From JABDKH01 sp963768565 (lineage in GTDB: Bacteria; Bacteroidota; Rhodothermia; Rhodothermales; JABDKH01): a stretch of 64,000 nt of DNA. A model generated the notes under the pieces. That model was not told the DNA's origin. It saw only the letters and a program-made list of their open reading frames with translations, and did not search any database. The stretch's first letter is position 1. Every line of letters begins with the position of its first letter. The stretch lies in assembly GCA_963768565.1 (NCBI GenBank), contig CAVYIO010000034.1, forward strand, positions 1 through 64,000. Reading direction: 5' to 3'. Shown here in pieces: positions 29,834 to 40,100 of this stretch. A program made the translations under genes and the position numbers.

Positions 29834-31006
29834 TCAGGGGAATCGAGCCCTGAGTTCGGCGAGACTGTCTCCACCATATTTTTCCAGAACAGCGTTGGCG
29901 ATAACGAGGGCGACCGTCGCTTCGGCGACCGTCGAGGCTGCAGGCACACTGGTCACGTCACTTCTCTCGTATCGAGTTGGCTGCGGCATGCCAGACGCGA
30001 TATCCACAGTGTTCAGAGGCTTGATGAGGGTGGGTATCGGTTTCATGTAGCCGCGCACAACGATGGGCATTCCGTTCGATACGCCGCCCTCGATGCCCCC
30101 GGCCCTGTTCGTGCGGCGGCTCAATGCATCGTTGACTGCCACGATCTCGTCGTGTACCTCGGAGCCTGGAGCAACCGACCCGCCAAATCCGTCACCAACT
30201 TCTACCGCCTTCTGACCCTGTATCGACATGACTGCTTGCGCGAGCTGACCGTCCAGTCGCCGATCCCAGTGAACGTACGATCCCAGACCCGGTGGCACGC
30301 CGGTCACCACCACTTCGTAGGAGCCACCCAGTGAGTCTCCGGACTTCTTTGTCTCTATGATATGCTCGATGCAGCGGGCCGACAGAGCCGGATCGATCAT
30401 CCGCACGTCAGACTGGTCCGCCGCCTTGTTGAGATTCCCTGCGCCGTTGGTCAAGAGTTCGGATTGCCGGGAGAGATACTCCGCCGACGTCGAGTAGCGA
30501 ATCCGACCGATGCCGGTAACATGACTACCGATCTCGATACCGACGGCTTCGAGAAGAAGTCTCGCCAACGTACAACAGGCAACGCGCATTGCCGTCTCAC
30601 GGGCACTCGCACGCTCGATGACCGGGCGAATATCATCGAAGCGATACTTCTGCGCACCAACGAGATCCGCATGACCGGGTCTTGGGAGTGTTACGGGATC
30701 GACATCGTCACCACTACCACCGACAGCCATGACGGATTCCCAGTTCGACCGATCCTTGTGATAGGCAGCATTGTCCAGACGAAGTGCAACCGGGCTTCCC
30801 ATTGTCTTTCCGAACCGTACACCAGAATAAATGTGAACGGAATCGCGCTCGATCTTGGCTCGGCCACCGCGTCCGAATCCCAACCATCTCCGCGCCAGGT
30901 GCTCGTTTATGGCTTCGGGACTTACGGCGACACCGGCAGGTATTCCCTCGACAATACCGATGAGTGCCTCACCGTGAGATTCGCCGGCGGTTAGGTAGCG
31001 TATCAT
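29834..31006 (-). CDS. aroC: Chorismate synthase
   Basis: Start at ATG 31006 (MIRYLTAGESHGEALIGIVE); the in-frame codons upstream are unlike the family. About 390 residues. Signature segments: GESHG at the N terminus, RRWLGFGRGGRAKIERD, PRPGHADLVGAQKYRFDDIR (conserved FMN/EPSP site), RASARETAMRVACC, GDSLGGSYEVVVTGVPPGLGS, and NRAGGIEGGVSNGMPIVVRG. It converts 5-enolpyruvylshikimate-3-phosphate to chorismate using reduced FMN, the last shared step of aromatic biosynthesis. It starts 52 bases after the stop of the DegP-like gene and may share its transcript. Confidence 0.96.
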   Translation of the reverse strand: MIRYLTAGESHGEALIGIVEGIPAGVAVSPEAINEHLARRWLGFGRGGRAKIERDSVHIYSGVRFGKTMGSPVALRLDNAAYHKDRSNWESVMAVGGSGDDVDPVTLPRPGHADLVGAQKYRFDDIRPVIERASARETAMRVACCTLARLLLEAVGIEIGSHVTGIGRIRYSTSAEYLSRQSELLTNGAGNLNKAADQSDVRMIDPALSARCIEHIIETKKSGDSLGGSYEVVVTGVPPGLGSYVHWDRRLDGQLAQAVMSIQGQKAVEVGDGFGGSVAPGSEVHDEIVAVNDALSRRTNRAGGIEGGVSNGMPIVVRGYMKPIPTLIKPLNTVDIASGMPQPTRYERSDVTSVPAASTVAEATVALVIANAVLEKYGGDSLAELRARFP

Positions 31007-31058
31007 CGGAGATCGGCCGGACGTAAATGAGCGAATAAATACCGAACGGTACCCGGCA

Positions 31059-32612
31059 TCATCGGGAGACTCGCACCTCGTAGAATGCCGATATTCCGTC
31101 TCGGCCAACGATTTCCAGCACAGCGGAGCCGGCCCCGGCGAGGGAAGATGAAACCGCTTCGCGAAGCTCTTCGACAGTAGCTACAGGAGTAGAGTCGACG
31201 CTTCTCACGAGTACGTCTCTCCTGAGACCCGCGGCAGCCGCAATCCCCGCCCTTGCAATGTAGGCAACGTATACACCCGACTCGGCTGCGAATCGCTCCA
31301 GGTCATCGGCCGTCGTCTCGCGAACGCCGATCCCGATCTCCTCAAGATGAACAACGTCGACTTCGGCTTCCGGCACCGTGGGACGCTCGGGTGGCGCGGT
31401 CCGATTGTTGTCATTGAGATCGGCAAACCATGTCTTTGTGGCGGCATCCTCACGACCCATAAGTACGACCTCGATTTTCTGACTGCGCCCTCTGCGCCAG
31501 ATGTCGAGGTAAACGAGATCGCCGGGACGCTTCCGAGCAATAGCGCTTTGAAGCTCGTTGGGAGCATCCACATTCATACTGTCGACCGAGACGACCACAT
31601 CTCCTGGGCGCAACCCGGCCTTGTCCGCAGCTCCTCCGCTCCAGACCTCGTTCAAGTACACACCACCGATGTACCCGAGTCCAAGACGATCCGCGAGTCG
31701 TGCATTGACGGGAGCGATCTCCACGTTCAGAAAGCCTCTCTGAACTTCTCCATACGCTATCAGGTCAGCGGCCACCCTGGCGACAAGGTTAACCGGCACC
31801 GCAAATCCATACCCCTCGTATGAACCTGATTCCGTTGCGATGGCGGTGTTTATTCCAACAAGGGATCCGCTCAGATCGACCAGTGCGCCGCCCGAATTAC
31901 CCGGGTTGATGGCAGCATCAGTTTGAATGAAATCTTCGATTCCGAAACTGTCGCCAATAATGTTTACCTGGCGACCAAGGGCGCTAACGATGCCGGCGGT
32001 GACCGTCGATGTCAGTCGGAACGGATTGCCGATAGCAAGGACCCATTGACCGACCTCAACATCGTCGGAATTGCCAAAAACGGCGACCGGCAAGTCGGTT
32101 GCGTCTTCGATCTTAATGACGGCAAGATCCGTAGCTGGATCCGTCCCGACGATGCTACCGGCGAACTGTCTCTTGTCTGTAAGTGTGACTGTCATCGAAG
32201 ACGACCCTTCGACAACATGATTGTTTGTGACGATGTAGCCAGTCTCGCTGATTATCACTCCACTTCCTACACTCTGCCTGGGCGAACGGTGAAAGAACCT
32301 GCGCTCCCAACCTTCCGCGGCTTCCGAATCTCCTCCAAGGTCAACCTGGATGTAGACGACGGCACCCTTCACCTCGCCGGCTGCATCTTTGAACAGCGAG
32401 CTCAATTCATCTGCACTGGAGAGATTTGCCGGACGGCCGGCGGGCTGCACGGACGAGCGCCCGATCTGAATACGTTCTATGACCGGCGCGATTCGCGAAG
32501 ACTCCCGCTGATTAAAAAGCACGGTCGCCAGAACCACGCTGAGCGCTGCGATCATCACAAAACTCACGATCGTGACAGTCCAGAAAAGCTTTCTGCTGAC
32601 GGGCGTATTCAT
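31059..32612 (-). CDS. DegP/HtrA-family periplasmic serine protease with two PDZ domains
   Basis: 517 residues. One N-terminal membrane segment (FWTVTIVSFVMIAALSVVLA) anchors or exports it. The trypsin-like domain has all three catalytic residues: GYIVTNNHVVEG (His), TDPATDLAVIKI (Asp) and INPGNSGGALVDL (Ser). Two PDZ domains follow, about residues 280-370 (GAADKAGLRPGDVVVSVDS) and 430-515 (RAGIAAAAGLRRDVLVRSVD). The family degrades or refolds misfolded envelope proteins. Placed upstream of aroC on the same strand, 52 bases apart. Intact. Confidence 0.93.
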   Translation of the reverse strand: MNTPVSRKLFWTVTIVSFVMIAALSVVLATVLFNQRESSRIAPVIERIQIGRSSVQPAGRPANLSSADELSSLFKDAAGEVKGAVVYIQVDLGGDSEAAEGWERRFFHRSPRQSVGSGVIISETGYIVTNNHVVEGSSSMTVTLTDKRQFAGSIVGTDPATDLAVIKIEDATDLPVAVFGNSDDVEVGQWVLAIGNPFRLTSTVTAGIVSALGRQVNIIGDSFGIEDFIQTDAAINPGNSGGALVDLSGSLVGINTAIATESGSYEGYGFAVPVNLVARVAADLIAYGEVQRGFLNVEIAPVNARLADRLGLGYIGGVYLNEVWSGGAADKAGLRPGDVVVSVDSMNVDAPNELQSAIARKRPGDLVYLDIWRRGRSQKIEVVLMGREDAATKTWFADLNDNNRTAPPERPTVPEAEVDVVHLEEIGIGVRETTADDLERFAAESGVYVAYIARAGIAAAAGLRRDVLVRSVDSTPVATVEELREAVSSSLAGAGSAVLEIVGRDGISAFYEVRVSR

Positions 32613-32759
32613 ACCGGGACCGGCAATTGGCGGCGGTTGTAGCGGGGAAGTATACCAGCGCTATCGTTTAGGACGCGCTTCCACTCATCCATGTTGCATC
32701 TAGTCCGCATTATGTGCGCCGGACTCCTCGTCGCGGGTGCCGGGTTTTTGCGGTTGAGG

Positions 32760-33575
32760 CTATTCTCGAGTATCGGCAGCGAAGACCTGAGACTTACTGA
32801 CGGCTGATATCTCCGCGAAGCATTTGTCGGCCAGCTGCTTACGCGTCAGGCCTGCTGCGGGAACGGCTCGTCCAACGACAATGTCCAGACGGGCCGATCG
32901 GACACCAAGGAGATTCCAGAAATGACTGAAAAGGCTTTGCTGGGGGTCCGACCAGGTGAACCACGAGTGTGTGCGGCTGTCCGGCGACTCGCCGTCAACC
33001 TCGGTCGTCATTAACGTAATAGGGAGCGCGATTCTGTCGGTGGCGTGCTCGATGGCAGCAAATCCTCCTGTCTTGAAGGGCATGATCTCCGTGCCTGCGA
33101 CGGTCGTTCCCTCTGGAAAGACCAGGACATTCACGCCCGCGTCAAGCCGTCCTGCCACATTATCCGCGAAGTCTACTGACAGAAGTCGGCGTTGACGATA
33201 AACGGGGATCATAGCAATCGATCTACAAACCCAGCCCACGACTGGTACCTTCAGGAGTTCAGCCTTGCCGGAAATGGACACCGGAAAGACAGATGCGACC
33301 ACGAATCCGTCCAGAATTCCAAGGTGATTCGAAACGATCACGCATGAGCCATCGGGCTGCGCTTCGCCAAGCAGGCGAACCTCCACGTTCCATATTCTGA
33401 CGACGCGGCGACAGGCACTGGATTGGCGGTCGGCTCGGTATCTGAGCCGCTGAGAGGCGGGCTTCCGCCATACTGACAAATTCAGATATAGCGTCTCGCC
33501 GAGAATGGTGCCCACGATGAGAATGAGCCGCCAGCATCTGCGAGCAAAGAGAAAGGTCTTCTGAAGGAGCATCAT
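32760..33575 (-). CDS. 1-acyl-glycerol-3-phosphate acyltransferase (PlsC family)
   Basis: 271 residues with an N-terminal hydrophobic segment (CWRLILIVGTILGETLYL). The acyltransferase motif I is VIVSNHLGILDG (HxxxxD), and motif III is VNVLVFPEGTTVAGTEIMPF. The enzyme acylates lysophosphatidate to phosphatidate at the inner membrane, though members also act on other acceptors such as ornithine lipids. It starts 20 bases after the sensor-kinase stop, so the two are probably co-transcribed. Confidence 0.85.
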   Translation of the reverse strand: MMLLQKTFLFARRCWRLILIVGTILGETLYLNLSVWRKPASQRLRYRADRQSSACRRVVRIWNVEVRLLGEAQPDGSCVIVSNHLGILDGFVVASVFPVSISGKAELLKVPVVGWVCRSIAMIPVYRQRRLLSVDFADNVAGRLDAGVNVLVFPEGTTVAGTEIMPFKTGGFAAIEHATDRIALPITLMTTEVDGESPDSRTHSWFTWSDPQQSLFSHFWNLLGVRSARLDIVVGRAVPAAGLTRKQLADKCFAEISAVSKSQVFAADTRE

Positions 33576-33595
33576 TCTCTGTGATCGCCGGGAAA

Positions 33596-36500
33596 TCAGG
33601 GAAGTTCTTTTTCGAACCCCGAGGCCTGCTGGTTTTGACGTGTGGGCGGGACTGGCGGTCGCTGTGTCGAATCCCTTTCGAGGCGATCTGCAGATCTTGA
33701 ACGATGGGATTCATCTCCAGACCGAGTTGCCACTGCCGGCTGTCTCGGAAGAATTACGGTGAACGTACTCCCTTTTCCTTTTTCGCTTAGAACCTCGATC
33801 GAGCCACCGAGAAGATCTACAATTCGCTCGGCAATCGCCAGGCCCAGTCCGTTTCCTGAATGTGTGCGTGCCAATCCTCCCGATTCCTGCCGAAACTCAT
33901 CGAAGAGAGCCGGCAAGAATTCCCGATCGATGCCGACGCCAGTATCTGCTACGTGCACCTGGAGAGAGTCCCCCTCGTCGACGAGCGAGACCTCAACGCC
34001 TCCTTGTTCGGTAAATTTGATCGCATTGTTAAGCAGGCTGTCAAAGGCCTTGGTCACGGCGTATTCATCGGTATAGGCGTGTGGGTCCTTTGTCTCCAGG
34101 CGAAGTTCAATAGTGACGCCTTTCGCGACTGCCAACGGACGGTGTGTTTCTACGATCTTGTCTAGAAGAACTGCAAGATCAATCAAGTCATTGTTGACTT
34201 CCATCGTTCCGGCCCGAAGCTTTGCGAGGTCAAGCAGGGAGTTGAGTGTCGACATGAGTCTGTGGCCGCTCTTCTCGATGATGTCCACGAACTCGTGATA
34301 GTCTTCCGGGATTTCCTCCCTCAAAATGGATGCATATCCAAGGATGGCGGTGATTGGAGTACGGAGCTCGTGAGATGTAGTCGCCAGAAATTCGTCCTTT
34401 AGCGTGACGGCCTCCTGGAGGCGGACGTTGGCAACTTGAAGTTGGTCATTCGCCTCGTTTAGTCGTTCGTTGATCACTCGCTCTCGCGCAAGTTCTCGGG
34501 CTTGTTCTACCGCTCTTCTTTGCGCCTTGACCATGGACACGTACTTCCAGGACAGCGTGACGAACGTGATTCCGCCGAGGAGATATAGAGAAAATGCCCA
34601 CCACGTTCGATACCATGGCGGAAGCACATGAAATGAGTAGGCACCTGTGTCGCTCAGAAAGCCAAACCCATTTCTTGCTCTGACGATGAACTTGTAGGTG
34701 CCCTCGGGCAAGCTCGAGTATGAGGCGGCATTGGTTCTGGACCATGGCGACCACTCGTCGTCGTATCCGACAAGCTGATACTGGAAGACCGTCTCTTCTG
34801 GCGCGTTATAGGTGGGCGCTGCGAATTCAAAGCGAAGGCTATTTAGTTCATAGTCGAACTCGAAGATCTTGTCGGGAGGTTGTTCCCCCACGAAGCCGCC
34901 AGCCTCGTTCTGAAAATTGCCTCCGAAGAGGGTGGAGTCTGTTCGCAGGTCTGTGAGTTTCCGAACGAATGCTCCGTACGGGTTGTCGTAGTTCTTGACG
35001 ACGTGCGGGTCGTAGCGGAACAGTTCATCGCCACGGCTGATCCACGCAACACCTGATTCTTCGACGAAGATGCGGGACTGATAGGTCTCGGGGAAACGTA
35101 GGATTGCCCGGCTCTCAATTTCCCGACCACGCTTGCTCCACCACAGGAACGAAATTCTGTCGGGAAAGACGAGCCAAGACACGCCCCGAACATCTTGATA
35201 GGCGCTGAGCAGAGTGTCCGGTAAGCCCTCGGTACGAAGAAAGTCTTCCGCCCAACTCTTTACAAACGCTCCAGATTGCCAATCATAATCATACAGCTTC
35301 CCCCCCGCGGAAAACGTTGGCCTGCCGTCCAGACTAAGCAGGCCGATTCGACCTTCCGGCAATCCGCTAGCCTCTCGCATGTCAATTGCGAGACTGTCAT
35401 CGAACGACAATTGCAATCGAAGCAGACCGCTACTTCTGGTGGCAGCCCACGTCCATCCGTTCGAGTCAGCGATCAAAGAGCGCACCTCCTTTCCGAGTGC
35501 GACCGATCTAATCACTGTCCACTTTTCTCGATGATTCCGGACGATCATGAACCCTGATCTTGTGCCGACCAGACTAAGCGACGGATCGTGATTCAATTGT
35601 CCTACTGTGAAGCTTTGCTCATCTGAGATCATGCGGCACGAACCGGACCCAGAGTGAACATGGAAGAGTCCTTCATCGGCTGCGATTAGCACCCCATCTA
35701 ATACCTCTTGCGCCGCCCAAGCTCGGCGAACGCACTGCACCCTTGTGAAGGAACCCTCTATACTCCTCCGAAAGACTCCGGCCGCTAGTAGAAACCAGGA
35801 GGCCCAGATCGGAGTGGCTGATGTCAGATATCGTGCCGTCGATACCCTCGGTTCTACCGAACACACGAATTGGAGAACCGTAGTCAATACGAACTAGTCC
35901 ATTGCTGTTCAATGCCAGCCAAAGATTGCCCTCGCGATCCTCAGACACGAAGTTCACGACATCATCCGGCATACCGGTACTTTTGTCAAAGACCTCGATC
36001 AATTCGCCACTAGCATCTGAGACGACGAGACCACCGCCGAGCGTGGCTAGAGCATACTCCCCGCTTGAGAGGAGTCGACCATTGTAGACCCCGAAGCGCT
36101 TCAAGTAAGCTGTGGTGCCCGTATCAACGGCGGAGATTCCACGCCCGTTCATGTGAAAGAGACCGTCGTCCCGCGTGACTACCGTTAATGTGTTGTCTGA
36201 GAATGGGAGTATTGCCGACACACGTATTGTCGAAAATAACTCCCCGGATGGGACAAGAATAAATGCGCCCCCTGTGTACTCCAGGAGACCTACGTCTATT
36301 TCCCTGACGAAGAGACGATCACGGACTCCAAAGAAAGTGTGGAAGCCGTTTTTCGAATCCCAGTGCTTCATACGGATTCCATCCCACAGAAAGATGACGC
36401 TCTTGGTCTGAAAGAATACCCCGGAGCTCGACACCACGGTCGTCCAAACGTCCCCGAAGTCTCTATGCTCGGGCGGGATATTCTCGACCAGCGATCGGAA

Positions 36501-36848
36501 AACAGGATCACCGGTGGTCGAAAGTTCAAGGTATCCCAACTCACCTTGAGCACCGACGTAGATCCTGCCCGACTCATCAGTTGCAAGTGAGCGTACCGTC
36601 GTGCCATTGGTGGTTCTGATCACCTTCCACTGATTGCCGTCGTATTGAAGGACTCCGTCTCGATTCCCTACATATACGAAGCCCCGACCATCTGACACGA
36701 TCGCCCAATTTTGAGGATAGGCGGCGTATTCTTGGGGAGTGAAGTGTTCTATTTGTCTCGCACGGCCCAGAGCGGACGCAGTCGAACTACCATCCCCAAA
36801 TAGTCCTGAAATCGCCAGCACTAGCATGAATGACATCGTTGTCGCCAA
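33596..36848 (-). CDS. Beta-propeller/Y_Y_Y sensor histidine kinase (frameshifted)
   Basis: Two frames joined near 35785 give about 1080 residues. A signal segment (MATTMSFMLVLAISGLFG) precedes a large periplasmic sensor of Reg_prop propeller repeats (GRGFVYVGNRDGVLQYDGNQ, DREGNLWLALNSNGLVRI, DSNGWTWAATRSSGLLRL), then a Y_Y_Y domain (YQLVGYDDEWSPWSRTN, YSSLPEGTYKFIVRARNG), one membrane helix (WAFSLYLLGGITFVTL), a short coiled coil, HisKA (TTSHELRTPITAILGYAS, phospho-His) and HATPase with N/G boxes (LLNNAIKFTEQ, DTGVGIDREF, GNGLGLAIAER). It ends after the ATPase: unlike hybrid regulators of polysaccharide use it has no receiver or AraC domain, and no response regulator lies nearby. The ligand is unknown. 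It diverges from the repeat lipoprotein at 37088. Confidence 0.9.
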
Positions 36849-37051
36849 AATTCGCCGGGCTGAAGTGAACTCACAAGGGGATTGTCGACCGCGCCGTGGG
36901 TATCTAAAGTCCGAGACTCTCTATCAGTTGGGCGTTCGAGCAATCACCGCAACTTGCTTCTGTGCTGGAAAACGTCTATTATTTCTTTGTATCAGTGTGA
37001 GACACGGTTTGAGAATTGACCCCTAAAAGTGAGTTTTGGCATTTCTCAGCC

Positions 37052-37078
37052 AACTTCTAGAAGTTTCGCCTTGGCGAA
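37052..37078. promoter_or_regulatory. Two adjoining palindromes next to the repeat-lipoprotein start
   Basis: AACTTCTAGAAGTT (37052-37065) is a perfect 14-bp palindrome. It adjoins, sharing base 37065, TTCGCC-TT-GGCGAA (37065-37078), a 6-bp inverted repeat whose right arm overlaps the GAAGG ribosome site of the gene starting at 37088. Either an operator pair or a leader hairpin that hides the ribosome site would fit. Confidence 0.45.
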
Positions 37079-37087
37079 GGTATCCAC

Positions 37088-37324
37088 ATGGGCAGATTTT
37101 CGATCTTCACTACCGGCGTGTTATTGATTTTGGGGCTTGTGACATCTGGTTGTTCTGCAGACTCGATCGTGGGACCAACCGAAACTACTCTGCTTGACGG
37201 CACGTACGGCCAAGGCGGCGACGGACATAACAACGTTGATAATGACGGCGACGGACACAACAACGTTGATAATGACGGCGACGGACATAACAACAAGAAT
37301 GAGGGTGACGGTCATAACAATTAG
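37088..37324 (+). CDS. Tiny lipoprotein with DGDGHNN repeats
   Basis: 78 residues. MGRFSIFTTGVLLILGLVTSGC is a lipoprotein signal with lipobox VTSGC. After a short linker the rest is GGDGHNNVDN, DGDGHNNVDN, DGDGHNN and a final GDGHNN, a highly acidic Asp/Gly/His/Asn array. Asp-rich D-x-D-G repeats are typical Ca2+ loops (thrombospondin-3, dockerin), and the regular His could add transition-metal binding; both are inference. GAAGG lies upstream of ATG 37088. It diverges from the sensor kinase and precedes a glycosyltransferase by about 30 bases. No family was recognised. Confidence 0.75.
   Translation: MGRFSIFTTGVLLILGLVTSGCSADSIVGPTETTLLDGTYGQGGDGHNNVDNDGDGHNNVDNDGDGHNNKNEGDGHNN
37217..37323 (+). 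repeat. 30-bp tandem repeat in the lipoprotein gene
   Basis: Two near-identical 30-base units at 37217-37246 and 37247-37276 (beginning GGCGACGGACATAACAACG) differ at one base, followed by a partial third unit and a diverged fourth. The period is a multiple of three, so unit number can change without breaking the frame. Confidence 0.85.
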
Positions 37325-37354
37325 GCCGTCTATCTGTTGTTGAGTCCCCGGGGA

Positions 37355-38495
37355 ATGTCTCCTGTCCATAGTCACCTTCCTCCTTACAGGTAGCGTCCAC
37401 AGCAATTCCCGGGCGCTCCGCCAACTAAGCTCTCTCACTTCCTCCGGATTCGTCTGCAAAGTCCTCTTCCTCGGACGAAGTAAGACTGAACCCCCGCAAC
37501 CCCAGGGTTTCGAGACGCATCGACTGACCGTATCCGCCAACCAGGGGCCTCGCTTCTTCTGGGGCGTTCATCGCGCCTTTTCGAAAGCCCTTCAAGTCGC
37601 CGGCATCGAACCCTCCGGCATCATCCACGCAAGTGACCTTTACGCCCTGCCCGCTGCGCGATCCGCCGCGCGGCGCGCCGGTGCAAGACTTACATACGAC
37701 GCACGCGAGCTATACCCTCACGTCTCATCCACCGTCGGTCGACCGTGGATTTCGTCGTTCTGGCGCTACGTTGAAGCCCGCCATATTGCATCGTGCGATG
37801 CCGTCTTCACCGTCAACCAATCCATCGCCGATCAAATCTCACAACAGTATCACGTCCCGCGACCGACGGTCGTCGAAAACGTCCCCCCAATACGCCCCCT
37901 CCGGCCGTCCAACGTATTGCGAAACAGACTGGGACTTCGCGACAAGACACCGATTATCCTGCACCAGGGACATATTCGAAAAGACCGCGGGTGTACCGTA
38001 CTAGTAAGAGCGGCCGCGATCGTTCCTGACGCTCACTTCGTGTTCCTGGGCGATGGCCCGCTACGCGCGTCCCTCCAGGACCTGGCAGCGTCTCTCCACA
38101 TACAAGATCGAGTGCATTTCCTTGATCCAGTGCCTCCCGACCAATTACTCGATTACACCGCTTCGGCAACCGTTGGTGTCACGTTGCTCGAGGACACCTG
38201 CCTGAACCATCGCCTGGCGCTCCCAAACAAACTTTTTGAATACCTGATGGCGGGAATACCCGTCCTCGCAAGTGACCTCCCTGAACTCAACAAAATCGTC
38301 TCACAATTCGACGTAGGCCGACTTGCCGCACCCGGAAGCGTGGACCAGGTGAGCGAACGGCTGCGCGAAATGATCACCGCTCCGGATCAGTTAGACATCT
38401 GGAAATCAAATACCCGGCGCGTATTTGAAACAATCAACTGGGAAAAGGCATCTGAGAGATTCCTCAACGTATTTCGTCGACTCAGAGACTCTTAG
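37355..38495 (+). CDS. GT4-type glycosyltransferase (start region disturbed)
   Basis: One open frame runs from a stop near 37340 to TAG 38495 but has no ATG/GTG/TTG until 37917. Read from about 37365 it gives IVTFLLTGSVHSNSRALRQL, VCKVLFLGRSK, GFETHRLTVSA, then ARLTYDARELYPHVSS, ASCDAVFTVNQSIADQISQQ and the C-terminal Rossmann half: PIILHQGHIRKDRGC, AHFVFLGDGPLRASLQ, VHFLDPVPPDQLLDY, CLNHRLALPNKLFEYLMAG, VLASDLPELNKIV. This is a full GT-B glycosyltransferase of about 375 residues transferring sugar from a nucleotide donor, in the cytoplasm. ATG 37355 (MSPV) is one base out of frame with it, so a single indel near 37367 is likely. Acceptor unknown, probably a cell-surface glycan. Confidence 0.8.
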
Positions 38496-38497
38496 AC

Positions 38498-39002
38498 GTG
38501 CCTCGCTCAGCCCTCCTCACCCTCTTCCTGTGCTGCGCCCTGACTGGCGTAGCCTGGAGCCAATCCGCTAGCGAACCGGCGGAGGGCGTCAACTGGCTCG
38601 CGTTTGAGGACGGCTTGCAGATCGCGGGAGAATCAGATCGCCCCGTGCTCGTAGATATCTATGCTCCGTGGTGTGGATGGTGCTCGCGGCTCCAAACAGA
38701 CGTCTATTCCGAACCCGATGTTCAGGCATATCTAGGCAATCATTTCACCGTCACTCGACTCAATATTGATTCGATTGATGATGTGGTAAGTTTCCGAGGC
38801 TACGAACTTACGTCCGCCGAACTCGCCATGGGGCTCGGTGCGAGCGGTACACCCACGACTGTCTTCCTTGACGCCAGCGGAGACTACATCACGACGACTA
38901 CCCGGATTTGTCGGTGCCGAGGAGTTTCTGCAGATCCTGACCTTTATCGGATCAAAGGCCTACGTCTCGGAGTCGTTCGAGGCTTTTGTCGAGACGAACT
39001 AG
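38498..39002 (+). CDS. Exported thioredoxin-fold protein (frameshifted)
   Basis: GTG start at 38498, two bases after the glycosyltransferase stop. Signal peptide MPRSALLTLFLCCALTGVAWS, then a thioredoxin fold: RPVLVDIYAPWCGWCSRLQT with active site CGWC, TVTRLNIDS, and GTPTTVFLDASGDYIT with the cis-Pro. After a break near 38895 the frame continues LPGFVGAEEFLQILTFIGSK and ends FVETN at 39002. About 165 residues. A periplasmic thiol-disulfide reductase or cytochrome-maturation-type thioredoxin is predicted; the substrate is unknown. Likely co-transcribed with the glycosyltransferase, and convergent with prmC. Confidence 0.85.
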
Positions 39003-39028
39003 CTTGCTCGATCAACGGACGACCGCGA

Positions 39029-39893
39029 CTAGTCACTTTGTTGTCCGACGGTTGCGACGACCATACGAGGCATTCCCGCCAGATCAGCGCTGAGTCGAAT
39101 GTCTGCCAGGCCCTTCTCGCGTGCCAATACCGCAACCTGCGACCCATAGTCGCTGTGCACTTCCGCCACAAGCCGTCCGCCGTACACAACAGTCTCCGAC
39201 GCACGATCGATCAGTGCACGATAGTATCGAAGCGGATCCAGTCCCGCATCCAGAGCCTCGACTGGCTCGTGTTTAATGATCTCCTTCGGCAGAGCCGCAA
39301 GCTCCCGGGACGGTATGTACGGAGGATTGGAAACCATGACATCAAACCCGAATCCGACAGCCGTCATCGATTGGCCTTTTTCGATATCCGCCAGGAGGAA
39401 TGTCACCGGCAGGTCGAGTCGCACACTGTTGGTTCTTGCCAGTACCAGCGCATCCTCACTGATATCGCACGCGACAATCCGACCATCAGGCCGTTGCGAC
39501 TTGATGGCGAGCGCGATGCAGCCGCTGCCAGTTCCCACATCAAGCACCCTGCAGTCCGGCACGCCTTCCGTAAGTCGGAGAACCTCGTCCACAAGTAATT
39601 CAGTCTCCGGGTCGCGGAATGAGAGCCCGGTGGTCGACCTCCAGCCGCAGTCCGTAGAACTCGGTCCAACCGATGATATATTGGATTGGCTCTCCAGCCG
39701 CCCGGCGTGCCAGCCCGCTTCGAACAATGCTCTCGGCCGCCGACGGTACCTCCACTGTCGAGTGAGCGATGATCTCGGTTCGAGTCATCTCAAGCACATC
39801 TCCGAAAAGCCAGTCGACGCAAACACCGGCGCCCTCGACACCCACGTCCTCGAGGATCTCGATCGCTTCTTTCCTTAGTACCCTGAGTTGCAT
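39029..39893 (-). CDS. prmC: Release factor glutamine methyltransferase (frameshifted)
   Basis: Two frames join near 39610: the first covers the N-terminal helical domain (SGLARRAAGEPIQYIIGWTE, FYGLRLEVDHRALIPRP), the second continues ETELLVDEVLRL, then the SAM motif VLDVGTGSGCIALAIKSQRP, the catalytic VMVSNPPYIPSREL (NPPY) and EVHSDYGSQVAVLAREKGL. PrmC methylates the Gln of the GGQ loop of peptide-chain release factors 1 and 2 in the cytoplasm. About 285 residues, normal length. The join RALIPRP-ETELLVDEV reproduces the family's conserved PRPETE, so the break is almost certainly an artefact. Confidence 0.93.
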
Positions 39894-40100
39894 CTCGAAT
39901 CTGTTGTGCTACCGATGGAAGGGCCGATCACGCGTTCAGACAAAAGGCCGGCAGCCCCTACCTTCGTCGCACATTCATAAAGACATGTGTATATTTCTGC
40001 CCCGACGCCGATATACGACGCATCTTCCCACCGCCGACCGGCGTGCACATGGTTAGCGTCCTGACTCCCCAATTTCGTGTGCGCCTACCAACAATGTGAA

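Noticed and set aside
29813..30334. 173-codon rightward frame
   Set aside because: Antisense to aroC, which matches chorismate synthase over its whole length.
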